Origin: Shimia sp.
GTDB taxonomy: Bacteria > Pseudomonadota > Alphaproteobacteria > Rhodobacterales > Rhodobacteraceae
DNA length: 64,000 nucleotides
Reading direction: 5' to 3'
NCBI RefSeq assembly: GCF_022448905.1
Contig: NZ_JAKVCW010000002.1
Coordinates: 186,001-250,000, forward strand
Shown: one piece after another, positions 1 to 8,997 of the stretch
How positions within the stretch are numbered: position 1 is the stretch's first letter
How the letters are laid out: every line of letters begins with the position of its first letter
Translations under genes and position numbers: made by a program
Notes under the pieces: model-generated
Database searches by the model: none
What the model was told of the DNA's origin: nothing
Seen by the model: only the letters and a program-made list of their open reading frames with translations

Positions 1-695
1 CCGGTTTTGATATGACCATCCTGCGGGCCTACTATGATCCCACGCTGCGCAACGGCATGACCCGTGGCGAAGTGGCTACCCGTCTGCCCGCAATCCTGTC
101 GCGCATCAATCCGCGCGGCGATCAGCTCTCCAGCAACCCGCTGCCGGAAACCCCACGCGCCTGGATCAACGCGGTGCAAACCGCCCTCGGCCCGGGCACA
201 TCGCCTGGCAACCGCCGCGCCGCCGCCCGCCAAGCCCTTGTCATTGCACAGAACAATGGCTGGCAGGATCATCGCCTCGGCTTTTCCCACTACGCGCTTG
301 GTCGCCTGCTACAGTCGCAAGATATCGCCGCCGCGTTCACCCATTTTCAGGCCGCCGATCGCGCCTATCGGTCCGCCGAACGCTTTGGCCCGCATCGCGC
401 CTTTGTCGCCACCCAACTCTCTGCCTACGCCATCAGCGCCGGCCAAAGCCGCGAAGCGCTCAACATACTGAACCCGCAAATCGGCCCCGCAGGCCGCTTT
501 GAAAACGCCGCGCTCCTGTCCACCCTTATGCTCCTGCAAGCCGAAGCACTGGAGATGGAAGGCAAGTTCGAAGACGCCGGCGCCCTGCGTCTGGACAGTC
601 TCGGCTGGGCACGATACGGCTTTGGCCCGGACTGGGCCGTCCGCGCCAAACTGCGCGAGATCACGGCACTCAGCCCGATCAAAGGGAGATCTTAA
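1..695 (+). CDS. DUF2927-type protein, C-terminal part (5' partial)
   Basis: The frame is open from the first base, so the start lies outside the window; the ATG at 12 is internal. The visible 230 residues begin GFDMTILRAYYDP and continue LRNGMTRGEVATRLP, which I recognise from the end of the DUF2927 domain of Rhodobacteraceae secreted proteins (a putative zinc-protease-like domain of unknown function). The remainder is helical and Ala-rich (about residues 70-220), with spacing reminiscent of TPR-like helices. A 55-aa membrane protein begins 6 bases after the stop, so the genes probably share a transcript. The family assignment comes from memory of the motif; any enzymatic role is unproven because the part that would hold the metal site is missing here. 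Confidence 0.7.
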   Translation, partial: GFDMTILRAYYDPTLRNGMTRGEVATRLPAILSRINPRGDQLSSNPLPETPRAWINAVQTALGPGTSPGNRRAAARQALVIAQNNGWQDHRLGFSHYALGRLLQSQDIAAAFTHFQAADRAYRSAERFGPHRAFVATQLSAYAISAGQSREALNILNPQIGPAGRFENAALLSTLMLLQAEALEMEGKFEDAGALRLDSLGWARYGFGPDWAVRAKLREITALSPIKGRS

Positions 696-701
696 GACAC
701 C

Positions 702-869
702 ATGTTTGTACTTATTGGCGCCCTCATCGGCGCACTCACTGGTGGCACATTGGCCAAACGCCGCGGCGGCAAAGGCGCAGACATCCTGCAATACGGCTTT
801 GTCTACGCCATGATCTTTGCGATCATCGGCCTGTTTATAACGCTCTTCATCCACCGTATGGCGCTCTGA
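702..869 (+). CDS. small two-TM membrane protein (55 aa)
   Basis: Reads MFVLIGALIGALTGGTLAKR, then a basic Gly-rich turn (KRRGGKGAD) and a second hydrophobic segment (about residues 33-50, YAMIFAIIGLFITLFI). Two short membrane helices joined by a positively charged loop suggest an integral inner-membrane protein. It starts 6 bases after the DUF2927 gene, with AAAGGGAGAT (681-690) lying 11 bases before the ATG, and ends 3 bases before the VWA gene. Tight spacing on both sides supports a real translated gene in an operon. Function unknown. Confidence 0.6.
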   Translation: MFVLIGALIGALTGGTLAKRRGGKGADILQYGFVYAMIFAIIGLFITLFIHRMAL

Positions 870-872
870 TCC

Positions 873-2057
873 ATGTTCCTGCCCTTCTTTGAAAACCTGC
901 GCGAGGCCCGTGTGCCGGTGTCCCTGCGTGAGTTTCTTGGCTTTCTGGAAGGGCTGAAGGCCGGGCTGGCCACCTACGATGTGGAGAGCTTCTACTACCT
1001 CGCCCGCACCATCATGGTGAAAGACGAGCGCAACATCGACAAATTTGACCGCGCCTTTGCGGCCACGTTTGACGGATTGGGTGAAATCTCCGCCCAGGAC
1101 GTGCTTGAAGCCGTCGACATTCCCGAAGAGTGGCTGCGCAAGATGGCCGAAAAGCACCTCTCGGCCGAAGAAATGGCCGAGATCGAAGCCCTTGGTGGCT
1201 TTGACAAGCTGATGGAGACGCTGCAGGAGCGCCTGAAGGAACAGGAAGGCCGCCATCAGGGCGGTAACAAATGGATCGGCACCGCCGGCACCTCACCGTT
1301 TGGGGCTTATGGCTACAACCCCGAAGGCGTGCGCATCGGCCAGAAAGAAAGCCGCCATCGCAAGGCGGTCAAAGTCTGGGACAAACGCGAGTTCAAAAAC
1401 TTCGACGGCTCTGTGGAACTGGGCACCCGCAACATCAAAGTTGCCCTCAAACGTCTGCGCCGCTGGGCCCGTGAAGGCGCCGCCGAAGAGCTGGATCTCA
1501 ATGGCACCATCAAGGCCACCGCCGAGCACGGCTACCTCGATGTGAAAACCCGCCCTGAGCGCCACAACGCCGTAAAAGTCCTGCTGTTTCTGGATGTTGG
1601 CGGCTCGATGGACCCGCACATCAAGGTGGTCGAAGAGCTGTTCTCCGCTGCCCGGGCCGAGTTCAAACACCTCGAATACTACTACTTTCACAACTGCCTT
1701 TACGAAGGCGTGTGGCGCGACAACAAACGCCGTTGGAACGACCAGACCCCCACCCACGAAGTGCTGCGCACCTATGGGCCGGACTACAAATGCATCTTTG
1801 TCGGCGACGCCTCCATGTCGCCTTACGAAATTGCCTATGCCGGTGGCGCCAATGAGCATTGGAACCAAGAGGCGGGTCAAGTCTGGCTGGAACGTGCCCG
1901 TGACCAATGGACATCAAATCTCTGGATCAACCCTTTGCCGGAACAGCATTGGCAATACACCCACTCCATCGGCATGATCCGCGACATCTTTGAAAACCGG
2001 ATGGTGCCAATGACCCTAGAAGGTCTTGAACGCGGCATGCGGGAATTGACACGCTGA
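873..2057 (+). CDS. VWA domain protein (CoxE-like / COG3825 type)
   Basis: A 394-aa protein without signal peptide. The N-terminal third is helical (MFLPFFENLREARVP start, typical of the family). The region around residues 130-225 precedes a von Willebrand A fold beginning VLLFLDVGGSMDPH (residues 237-249). Members of this family normally sit beside a MoxR-type AAA ATPase and act as chaperone-like partners in protein or cofactor maturation; no ATPase gene is visible here, but the upstream end is cut by the window. The MIDAS motif is DVGGS (241-245) rather than the classical DxSxS, with Gly in place of the first Ser. It starts 3 bases after the small membrane protein. Family call is secure; role is inferred. 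Confidence 0.85.
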   Translation: MFLPFFENLREARVPVSLREFLGFLEGLKAGLATYDVESFYYLARTIMVKDERNIDKFDRAFAATFDGLGEISAQDVLEAVDIPEEWLRKMAEKHLSAEEMAEIEALGGFDKLMETLQERLKEQEGRHQGGNKWIGTAGTSPFGAYGYNPEGVRIGQKESRHRKAVKVWDKREFKNFDGSVELGTRNIKVALKRLRRWAREGAAEELDLNGTIKATAEHGYLDVKTRPERHNAVKVLLFLDVGGSMDPHIKVVEELFSAARAEFKHLEYYYFHNCLYEGVWRDNKRRWNDQTPTHEVLRTYGPDYKCIFVGDASMSPYEIAYAGGANEHWNQEAGQVWLERARDQWTSNLWINPLPEQHWQYTHSIGMIRDIFENRMVPMTLEGLERGMRELTR

Positions 2058-2104
2058 CGTGAGCGCGGGTTGAAGCCGCCCACGGCTTGCCTCATATCTC
2101 TACC

Positions 2105-2797
2105 ATGATCAAACTGATGCCGATCCTCATCGCCGTGGTCTACGGCCTGCTGATGATGCGTTTTTCCGCGTGGCGCACCGCGCGGGAGCTGGACGCCAAA
2201 TCGACGGAACTGGCCGATCCGCGCCTCAATCCCCTGATCAAAGACATGGCCAAAGCCCTCGATTTGCCGCGCATCCGCGTGCACATCTATGAGATTGAGC
2301 CCGTGAACGGCCTGGCCGCCCCGGATGGCCGCATCTTCCTAACTCGAGGTTTTTACAACCGCTACCGCGCCGGAGACGTGACCGCCGAGGAACTCGCCTC
2401 TGTGGTGGCGCATGAGTTGGGCCACGTCGCGTTGGGCCACTCCCGCCGCCGCATGATCGACTTCTCCGGCCAAAACGCCCTGCGCACAGCGCTCGCAATG
2501 GTGCTCAATCGCTTTTTGCCCGGCATCGGCCCTTTGGTGGCCAACACCGCCACCAGCCTGCTTTCCGCACGGCTGTCACGCGGCGACGAGTACGAAGCCG
2601 ATGAATACGCCGCCGCATTATTGGTGAAATCCGGAATCGGCACCGCACCGCAAAAGGCGCTGTTTGAGAAACTCACACATCTGACTGGCGCCCATGGCGC
2701 CAGCACCCCCGCTTGGCTGCTCAGCCACCCCAAAACCGAAGAGCGCATTCAGGCCATCGAAAAGCTCGAACGCAAATGGGGCATCGCCAAAGCCTAG
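2105..2797 (+). CDS. M48-family metalloprotease (membrane-anchored)
   Basis: I choose the ATG at 2105 (230 aa) over a TTG 18 bases earlier because it gives a clean N-terminal membrane anchor (MIKLMPILIAVVYGLLMM). The zinc site is HELGH at residues 103-107, with the downstream Glu ligand in EYEADEYAA near residue 164. The C-terminus carries the M48-typical SHPKTEERI motif. Such proteases degrade or process membrane and envelope proteins. It is the last gene of the + strand run and converges on the PIN gene: the stop codons of both genes overlap in the shared CTAG at 2794-2797. Confidence 0.88.
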   Translation: MIKLMPILIAVVYGLLMMRFSAWRTARELDAKSTELADPRLNPLIKDMAKALDLPRIRVHIYEIEPVNGLAAPDGRIFLTRGFYNRYRAGDVTAEELASVVAHELGHVALGHSRRRMIDFSGQNALRTALAMVLNRFLPGIGPLVANTATSLLSARLSRGDEYEADEYAAALLVKSGIGTAPQKALFEKLTHLTGAHGASTPAWLLSHPKTEERIQAIEKLERKWGIAKA

Positions 2798-3339
2798 CCG
2801 CTCACGGCCTTCGCCAGCTTGGGAAGTCGCGCCTTTTTCAGCAGCCTCCGCATCTCCCACGCCTCACCGCTCAAGCGCTCCGCCTCTTGACGCACCGCTT
2901 CACACACCGCCGCAACACCGTCGGGATCCTCCTCCCAACATCCCCGCAGCAGTTCATCCGGCGCGATCCGCTCCAGCCCTTCTTCCGCCAGAATGTGCTT
3001 TGGGAAATCCTTGGCATTCACTGTGACAATCGCATCCGCCGATCCTGCAATCGCCGCCGCCAGCACATGAACGTCGTGCTCATCCGGCAAATAGAGCCGG
3101 TCTTCCAACGAAGGCTTCCACGTCACTGATGCCTTGGGCCAGCTCGCTTGCACCAACGCAATTTCACCCCGCGCCTGCGGCTCTCCTGTAGGGCCCAGCT
3201 TGCGTGCCGCCCGCGCCCATTCTTCCAAGATACGCGCCGACCACTGGGGCTCAAACGCGCCGGTCTTGGCCACACCCAGCAGCACCTCCCGCATCACGGT
3301 GGGATACAGAACGCAGGTATCCAGCAGTAGGCGCCTCAC
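2794..3339 (-). CDS. PIN domain protein (RSP_2614 family)
   Basis: A 181-aa protein beginning MRRLLLDTCVLYP, where the Asp is the first acidic residue of a PIN nuclease site. Further acidic residues are in DEHDVHVLAAAI (about residues 90-101) and VTVNAKDFPK, the usual end of the PIN core. The C-terminal 50 residues form a charged helical extension. PIN domains are Mg-dependent RNases; many are toxins, but I see no antitoxin gene beside this one, and the family (as I know it from Rhodobacter) is a stand-alone type. It lies 10 bases downstream of the rRNA methyltransferase gene on the same strand, so the two are probably co-transcribed. Confidence 0.82.
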   Translation of the reverse strand: MRRLLLDTCVLYPTVMREVLLGVAKTGAFEPQWSARILEEWARAARKLGPTGEPQARGEIALVQASWPKASVTWKPSLEDRLYLPDEHDVHVLAAAIAGSADAIVTVNAKDFPKHILAEEGLERIAPDELLRGCWEEDPDGVAAVCEAVRQEAERLSGEAWEMRRLLKKARLPKLAKAVSG

Positions 3340-3349
3340 AGGTTAGGTC

Positions 3350-4561
3350 TCACAGCCGGAAAAACAAAGACTTGAGGTATCCGCTCTCCGCCAGCTGCGG
3401 CATCAAAGGATGGTCCGGTCCGGCAAACCCGGTGTGAATAAGCTGCGCATGCCGCCCCGCCCGGCCAATGCCCCGCACCGAGGCACCACGGAACCGCGCC
3501 AGGTCTGCCGCATGTGAACAGGAGCACAGCCCCAGATAGCCACCTTCTGCCACCAAAGGCGCGGCCAGCCGTGCCACACGTTCATAGGCCCGCAGACCTT
3601 TCTCCAGCGCCGGTTTGGATGGCGCAAACGCCGGGGGATCACAGATCACCACATCAAACTTGGCGCCCTCTTCGCCCAGCGCGCTCAACACCTCAAACGC
3701 ATCGCCCTTGCGCGTGGCAAAACGGTCTGCCACATCCGCCGCCGCAGCCCCGGCCTGCGCCAGTTCCAACGCTGCCGCAGAGCCGTCCACCGCCGTCGCT
3801 TGGCTGGCACCGCCCGCCAGAGCGGCGAGAGAAAACCCGCCAACATGGGAAAACACATCCAAAACCTTTGCATCTTTGCAAAGCCCGGCGGCAAATCCGT
3901 GGTTGGGACGCTGATCATAGAAAAGCCCGGTTTTCTGCCCACCGGTCAAATCCGCCATATAGGTCGCGCCATTCATCACCACGGGCACCGGTGCCTCTGG
4001 CGCCGCGCCCACCATGACGGCACTATCGTCTTCCAGCCCTTCCAGCCCCCGCGCCCGGCCAGAACCGTTTTTCAGCACATTGGACACGCCAGTCACCGCC
4101 ACCAGTGCCGCCACCAACGGCTCAAGCAGCGCTTCGGCCCAAGCGGCGTTGGGCTGCACCACAGTGGTGTCGCCAAAGCGATCCACCACCACGCCGGGCA
4201 GCCCGTCGGCTTCCGCATGGATCAGCCGGTAAAATGGCGCATCAAACAGACGCTCCCGCATCGCCAAAGCACGGGCAAATTTGCCCTCAAACCACGCCTG
4301 ATCCACCTGCGCTTCAGGGTCACGATCCAACATGCGGCAAAAAATCTTGCTCTGGCTGTTGGTCGCGACAAGCCCAAGGGGCTGCCGCTTGTCATCCTCC
4401 AGCACCGCAAGCGTGCCGGGCACAAGCCCTTTGGTGCGCCGGTCGGTGACCAGCTCATTGTCATAGGCCCAGGGAAATCCATGACGGATCGCGCGGGCAT
4501 TGGCTTTGGGCTTCAACCGCACAACAGGGCGGCTGGACGAAGAAGAGGACGGCATAGACAT
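3350..4561 (-). CDS. class I SAM-dependent rRNA methyltransferase (RlmI-like)
   Basis: A 403-aa protein of the RlmI/YccW type, which makes 5-methylcytosine in 23S rRNA. The N-terminal 85 residues form a PUA-like RNA-binding domain (RLKPKANARAIRHGFPW). A central segment follows, then the Rossmann methyltransferase domain with motif I VLDVFSHVGGFSLAAL (around 235-250), motif IV CDPPAFAPSK and the catalytic Cys in GLCSCSH. Length matches the family. A run of serines follows the start, so the exact ATG (first or second Met) is uncertain. It is followed at 10 bases by the PIN protein gene. Confidence 0.85.
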   Translation of the reverse strand: MSMPSSSSSSRPVVRLKPKANARAIRHGFPWAYDNELVTDRRTKGLVPGTLAVLEDDKRQPLGLVATNSQSKIFCRMLDRDPEAQVDQAWFEGKFARALAMRERLFDAPFYRLIHAEADGLPGVVVDRFGDTTVVQPNAAWAEALLEPLVAALVAVTGVSNVLKNGSGRARGLEGLEDDSAVMVGAAPEAPVPVVMNGATYMADLTGGQKTGLFYDQRPNHGFAAGLCKDAKVLDVFSHVGGFSLAALAGGASQATAVDGSAAALELAQAGAAAADVADRFATRKGDAFEVLSALGEEGAKFDVVICDPPAFAPSKPALEKGLRAYERVARLAAPLVAEGGYLGLCSCSHAADLARFRGASVRGIGRAGRHAQLIHTGFAGPDHPLMPQLAESGYLKSLFFRL

Positions 4562-4616
4562 GCCGCCCTCCTACTTGTTTCTCTCGGGTGTGAAAACCCT
4601 TGTCTGCCTGCTTGGC

Positions 4617-5288
4617 TTATTCTGCCGCGGCCAGTTGCTTGCCAATCGGCTCCAACGGCTGAATACGCTTGGTGGCGCCACGGTCTGGAGCACCAAAGCC
4701 TTCCGCTTTGGTCAGCTCATCGCGGACCACACGTGCCAGGTGCTGCGTGATGCGGTATTTCTGGGTCAGACCGCGGGATTCCGCTTGAATGGCCATCTGC
4801 CCACCATAAGCCACAAGGCTCGCCTTGATCGGCTTTGGACCACGCAACACGGTGCCAGTTTCTGGCTCGATGATGGTCATTATAAACTCAATCGAGTGCA
4901 CCCCACCCACGGTGTAGCGGGTCTTCTCTGTCAGCGCGTGAAAGCGGGTCACTTCGATCTCCACCCGCACCGGCATCGCACCGTCCAGCGGATAGGCGCC
5001 CAAACGCACACTCTCATCAAAAATCGCCTTCACTTGCTGATAGCGATCACCCGGTGCATCGCCACGCCACACGATGTCACCAGGAGGGTAGTAGAGGTTC
5101 GCCTCGGACACCTTCAGCGTGGTTGGCACCAGAACGTCAAAGCTCTCAAGCGCATAGGATGGCGCAGGCGCGGCCATCTCGGTGGATGGCACATCGTATG
5201 GCGCGTTCCGGCTTGCGGTGTCTACCGACGCACATGCGCTTGCACCCAATGCCAAGACCAGTGCTGCAAAGATTTTTCCCATCGCCAT
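4617..5288 (-). CDS. putative lipoprotein (DUF6778-like)
   Basis: The frame is open further upstream, but the ATG at 5288 has a GAGGAG Shine-Dalgarno 6 bases before it and opens a signal peptide with a lipobox (MAMGKIFAALVLALGASAC, Cys at residue 19), giving 223 aa. The mature part is a mixed alpha/beta domain with several beta-rich stretches (VEIEVTRFHALTEKTRY, VHSIEFIMTIIEPETG). I believe this is the uncharacterised lipoprotein family annotated DUF6778 in Rhodobacteraceae, with moderate confidence. It should sit at the inner leaflet of the outer membrane. It stands alone, 55 bases from the methyltransferase start on the same strand. Confidence 0.7.
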   Translation of the reverse strand: MAMGKIFAALVLALGASACASVDTASRNAPYDVPSTEMAAPAPSYALESFDVLVPTTLKVSEANLYYPPGDIVWRGDAPGDRYQQVKAIFDESVRLGAYPLDGAMPVRVEIEVTRFHALTEKTRYTVGGVHSIEFIMTIIEPETGTVLRGPKPIKASLVAYGGQMAIQAESRGLTQKYRITQHLARVVRDELTKAEGFGAPDRGATKRIQPLEPIGKQLAAAE

Positions 5289-5437
5289 GTCCAACTCCTC
5301 GGGCGGTTCTCGCCTCTGCTGTGTCCCTGCAAATTTGCGCGCCAATTGGGGCACGATTGCGACCCGCGCTGGACGTTTCAAAGGAATTAACTAAAAGTTG
5401 AGACACCCAGTATCACCCGCCTGAGGCACTTGTTTTT

Positions 5438-5872
5438 ATGACACAAACCGTCGCCACCGCATTGATCCTCAATCCTGAAGGAAAGATTTTTGCACATCGG
5501 CGCAGCCCAACACGGCGCCTGTTTCCCGGCTGTTGGGATCTGGCGGGTGGGCATGTGGACCCCGGTGAAACTGTCGAAGACGCTTTGTCCCGCGAGGTCT
5601 TTGAAGAAACCGGTTGGGCAGTGGATCAGATCCGCGCGGAACTGTCGCCAAAGACCTGGCAAGCCGAGGACGGCCCTCGGCATGAGTGGCAGTTCGTCGT
5701 GACTGTTTCAGGCGATCTGACAGCACCGGTACTCGAAAACGGCAAAGTCGACGCATGGTGTTGGATTGACCGCGAGAACCTAAAAACGCTCAAGCAAAAC
5801 CGCCCCGCCGGTGACAGTTTTATACACGACAGTGTTTTGGAAGCGCTCGATTGGCTCGACGCAAACGCCTAA
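5438..5872 (+). CDS. NUDIX hydrolase
   Basis: A 144-aa single-domain NUDIX protein. The NUDIX box is complete: GHVDPGETVEDALSREVFEE followed by TGW, giving G-x5-E-x7-REVxEExGW, with the two catalytic Glu residues in REVFEE. Such enzymes hydrolyse a nucleoside diphosphate linked to another moiety; an Arg-Arg-Ser loop after strand 2 (FAHRRSPTRR) is common in MutT- and IDI-like members. The substrate cannot be read from the sequence. It converges on a small - strand gene 7 bases away. Confidence 0.85.
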   Translation: MTQTVATALILNPEGKIFAHRRSPTRRLFPGCWDLAGGHVDPGETVEDALSREVFEETGWAVDQIRAELSPKTWQAEDGPRHEWQFVVTVSGDLTAPVLENGKVDAWCWIDRENLKTLKQNRPAGDSFIHDSVLEALDWLDANA

Positions 5873-5879
5873 CGCTCTA

Positions 5880-6149
5880 TCAGTTACGAGGCCTTGAACG
5901 CCACCCACCACGGCGTTTGGGCGTGCGCATCTCCACGCTGCCCTCTTCCAGAACTTGTGTCATCGGATGGCCCGGATGCTTGCTGCCCAGATGTACAATC
6001 AACATCTCAATCGCATCGCGGGTGTCCACACCGTCCAGAAGCGACAGAGCCCAATCCAAAAAGATCGTCCGGCACTCCGAGGGCTCAATACCCTCCATCC
6101 GGTAACTCTCGTGGATCAGCCCCTTGGGGTCGCAATGCGAAATGTCCAT
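5880..6149 (-). CDS. conserved small protein of unknown function (89 aa), coupled to glnE
   Basis: Start at 6149 (MDISHCDPKGLIHESYRMEG) is chosen because GGGGAGG lies 6 bases before it; the frame is also open into glnE but without a reason to start there. It begins one base after the glnE stop, so translation is almost certainly coupled. The middle is helical and acidic (CRTIFLDWALSLLDG, DAIEMLIVHLGSKHP); the tail is basic (RTPKRRGGWRSRPRN), which could bind nucleic acid. No domain is recognised. Position right behind GlnE may hint at a link to nitrogen control, but this is inference only. Confidence 0.7.
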   Translation of the reverse strand: MDISHCDPKGLIHESYRMEGIEPSECRTIFLDWALSLLDGVDTRDAIEMLIVHLGSKHPGHPMTQVLEEGSVEMRTPKRRGGWRSRPRN

Positions 6150-6150
6150 G

Positions 6151-8937
6151 TCATGCCTCCCCTGTGGCCGCCAAGGCCGCTGTGACTGTCGTCGCCGCCG
6201 TCTCAGTCGCATCCGTCAACTTGCGCAACACAGCCTCGATATCGTCCGCACCGGTTTCACGCAACAAAAACGCCCGACCACCAGCGCCAATTGTATTGGG
6301 TGCAATGGTGCTGCCCGAAAGTAACTTCGACGCCAACTGCACCTGCCAGCAAAGCCGATAGGTGCTGGCAAGGTCTGACGCGTCTGAGGCAGAAAGCCAG
6401 CCAATTGCGACACCCGCTTGCAAGCCCTGCGTCACCGCCCGTCGAGACGATCCGGCCAAAAGCGCCCCGGTCTGGCTCAACAACTCGATATCCTGCAACC
6501 GACCTGCGCCAATCTTGGCATCCCATGGCCCGTCCGGCGCTTTGGCCGCCGCAATCCGCGCCCGCATTTCTTGCACGTCTTTGCCAATCGCTGCCTTGTC
6601 TTTTTCGGGTGCCAAAACCTCCTGCCGGAAGCCTTCGACTTCCGCCATCAACTCCGGCGCGCCGGTCACAGGCCGCGCCCGCGTCAGCGCCAGATGCTCC
6701 CAGGTCCAGGCTTCATTCATCTGGTAGTTCTTGAACGATGCCAAAGACGTCGCCACCGGCCCCTGCGTGCCAGACGGACGCAAGCGCATGTCGACCTCGT
6801 AGAGCCGCCCTTGCGACATGGGCGCGCTCAGCGCCGTCACCAAGGCCTGTGTGAACCGCGCATAATAGGGCCGCGCCGCCAAAGGCCGCCGTCCGTCAGA
6901 GGCTTCCACGCCATCCGCGTCATAAATCACGATCAGATCCAGGTCAGACGTTGCATTAAGCCGCTGCGCCCCCAAAGACCCCATGCCAAGCACAATCGCG
7001 CCCCGCCCCGGCATAGGCCCGTGTTTGGAGGCAAAATGATCCGCCACAGGCTGCCAGAGCCCTGCCAAAACCGCCTCGGCCAAATCCGCATACTGTCGCC
7101 CAGCCTCCTCCGCGCCGATCAAGCCGCGCAGATGATGTACCCCAATGCGGAACTGCCATTCCTTGGCCCACCGCCGCGAGCCATCCAGCTGCGCCTCATA
7201 GTCCTCATCCCGCGCCAGCCGCTCCTGCAGCTCTTCGGTCAACTCGCGCACGCCTGGCCACTCGGTAAAGAAGCTGCCGCCAATCACCGCGTCAAACACA
7301 CCGGAGTTGCGCGACAAATGCTGTGCCAGCGCGGGCGCAGTGCCCACAATATCCACCAAAAGATCAATCAACTGCGGATTGGCCTCAAACAGCGAGAACA
7401 GCTGCACGCCAGCGGGCAGTCCACGCAAAAAGCCGTCCAACGCCAAAAGCGCCTCATCCGGCTTTGGCGCCTGCGCCAGACGCCGCAAAATCTCTGGCCG
7501 CACGCGGTTGAATATCTCCACCGCACGCACGCTGCGCATGGCCGGATAGCTCTCCCAACGTGCAATGACGTCCTCATCAAACGCGTGGGTCACATCTTCG
7601 CCACCCTCCGGCGCGGCATCCGGCGCAAAGAACCCCTCGGTCATCTCATGCACTTCGGTCAGCCGCTCCTGCAACTCTTTGCGAATGTCCGCCTCGTCGC
7701 GCCCCATCAGGCCCGCAATCCGGCCCCAGCCCTCTTCGCTTTTGGGCAACAGATGCGTCTGCGCGTCCGCCACCATCTGCACGCGGTGCTCCACCTCGCG
7801 ATGAAAGCGGTAGTGATCGGACAGCGCTTCGGCCACATCCTCCGGCACCCAGCCCTTGGAGGCCAGCTTGCGCAACCCCGGAACCGTATGGCGGTCTCGC
7901 AGATACGGATCGCGCCCACCTGCGATCAGCTGCCGTGTCTGGGTAAAAAACTCGATCTCCCGAATGCCACCGCGCCCCAGCTTCATATTGTGACCGTCCA
8001 GCGTGATCTCACCGCCCAGCCCTTTGTGCTCACGAATGCGCAGTCGCATGTCATGCGCGTCCTGAATGGCGGCAAAATCCAGATGCTTGCGCCAAACAAA
8101 AGGCGTCAGCGTATCAAGAAACTTCTGCCCCGCTGCCAGATCGCCTGCCGAAGGCCGCGCCTTGATATAGGCCGCCCGCTCCCAAGTCCGCCCCAGGCTC
8201 TCATAATAGCGCTCCGCCGCCTCCATCGCGAGGCACACCGGTGTCACCGCCGGATCAGGTCGCAGACGCAGATCGGTGCGGAACACATAGCCATCGCCGG
8301 TGATGTCATTGAGCATTGCCGCCATCTTGCGCGTTGCCCGAATGAAACTCGCCCGCGCGTCATGATAATCCTCCGGATCAAACCGGCTTTCATCAAACAG
8401 ACAGATCAGATCAATGTCAGAACTGTAATTCAGCTCATGCGCACCCATCTTGCCCATGGCAATCGACACCATGCCGCCCGCTGTCGGAATGTCATCCTCG
8501 GTAGCGCCGGGCAGTTTCTTGCGCCGAATTTCCGCACCAATCGTGGCCTCGAGCGCCAACTGGCTCGCCAGATCGGCAAAATCCGTTAACGTGCCCGTCA
8601 CCTTTTCCAGCGACCACGCCCCAGCCAAATCGGCCAATGCCGTCAGCAAAGCCACCTTGCGTTTCGCAGCCCTTAAAGCGGTTGGCCGCTGATCCGGTGC
8701 ACCGGCCTGCAACCCCGCAAACACCGCCGCCAAAGCCACATCCGCATCCTGCAACGCCTCCGGCAACCAGGCCGCTTCCTTGTGGATCAGGCTTTTCAGG
8801 TAGGGACTTGATCCCGCCGTGCCTTCAATCAACTTGGCCAGATCGCCAGACAACGCCGGCACCGCCGCCCGCGCCTCCGCACCAAGATCAGTGTCAAACG
8901 GGCGTGGCAGGCGGGTGATTTGTGATTCAAACAACAT
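6151..8937 (-). CDS. glnE: glutamine synthetase adenylyltransferase/deadenylylase
   Basis: A 928-aa bifunctional enzyme that adds AMP to glutamine synthetase when nitrogen is plentiful and removes it when scarce, responding to PII proteins. Two nucleotidyltransferase domains are visible: an N-terminal one with AMGKMGAHELNYSSDIDLIC (around 145-170), and a C-terminal one with GMGSLGAQRLNATSDLDLIV (around 645-665); both carry the paired Asp residues of the active site. Length is normal for Rhodobacteraceae. The start ATG is followed by MLFESQITRLPRPFD. A 60-base gap separates it from an NTF2-like gene upstream on the same strand, and its TGA is one base before the next ATG. Confidence 0.95.
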   Translation of the reverse strand: MLFESQITRLPRPFDTDLGAEARAAVPALSGDLAKLIEGTAGSSPYLKSLIHKEAAWLPEALQDADVALAAVFAGLQAGAPDQRPTALRAAKRKVALLTALADLAGAWSLEKVTGTLTDFADLASQLALEATIGAEIRRKKLPGATEDDIPTAGGMVSIAMGKMGAHELNYSSDIDLICLFDESRFDPEDYHDARASFIRATRKMAAMLNDITGDGYVFRTDLRLRPDPAVTPVCLAMEAAERYYESLGRTWERAAYIKARPSAGDLAAGQKFLDTLTPFVWRKHLDFAAIQDAHDMRLRIREHKGLGGEITLDGHNMKLGRGGIREIEFFTQTRQLIAGGRDPYLRDRHTVPGLRKLASKGWVPEDVAEALSDHYRFHREVEHRVQMVADAQTHLLPKSEEGWGRIAGLMGRDEADIRKELQERLTEVHEMTEGFFAPDAAPEGGEDVTHAFDEDVIARWESYPAMRSVRAVEIFNRVRPEILRRLAQAPKPDEALLALDGFLRGLPAGVQLFSLFEANPQLIDLLVDIVGTAPALAQHLSRNSGVFDAVIGGSFFTEWPGVRELTEELQERLARDEDYEAQLDGSRRWAKEWQFRIGVHHLRGLIGAEEAGRQYADLAEAVLAGLWQPVADHFASKHGPMPGRGAIVLGMGSLGAQRLNATSDLDLIVIYDADGVEASDGRRPLAARPYYARFTQALVTALSAPMSQGRLYEVDMRLRPSGTQGPVATSLASFKNYQMNEAWTWEHLALTRARPVTGAPELMAEVEGFRQEVLAPEKDKAAIGKDVQEMRARIAAAKAPDGPWDAKIGAGRLQDIELLSQTGALLAGSSRRAVTQGLQAGVAIGWLSASDASDLASTYRLCWQVQLASKLLSGSTIAPNTIGAGGRAFLLRETGADDIEAVLRKLTDATETAATTVTAALAATGEA

Positions 8938-8997
8938 GGCGCGACTTTGAAACCGCCATGCGCGAAGGTCAATTGGCGGTGCTGCCGCAGGGGCGGC

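Noticed and set aside
2794-3339. Toxin-antitoxin module (PIN toxin)
   Set aside because: No small antitoxin gene precedes the PIN gene; its upstream neighbour is an rRNA methyltransferase, and the family is a stand-alone type.
6418-8589. Long + strand open frame opposite glnE
   Set aside because: High-GC shadow of glnE; the translation is His/Arg/Gln-rich with no domain, whereas glnE is unmistakable. Similar shadows opposite dctM (12361-14424), the amidase (26730-29027) and ilvI (20711-22378) were left out for the same reason.
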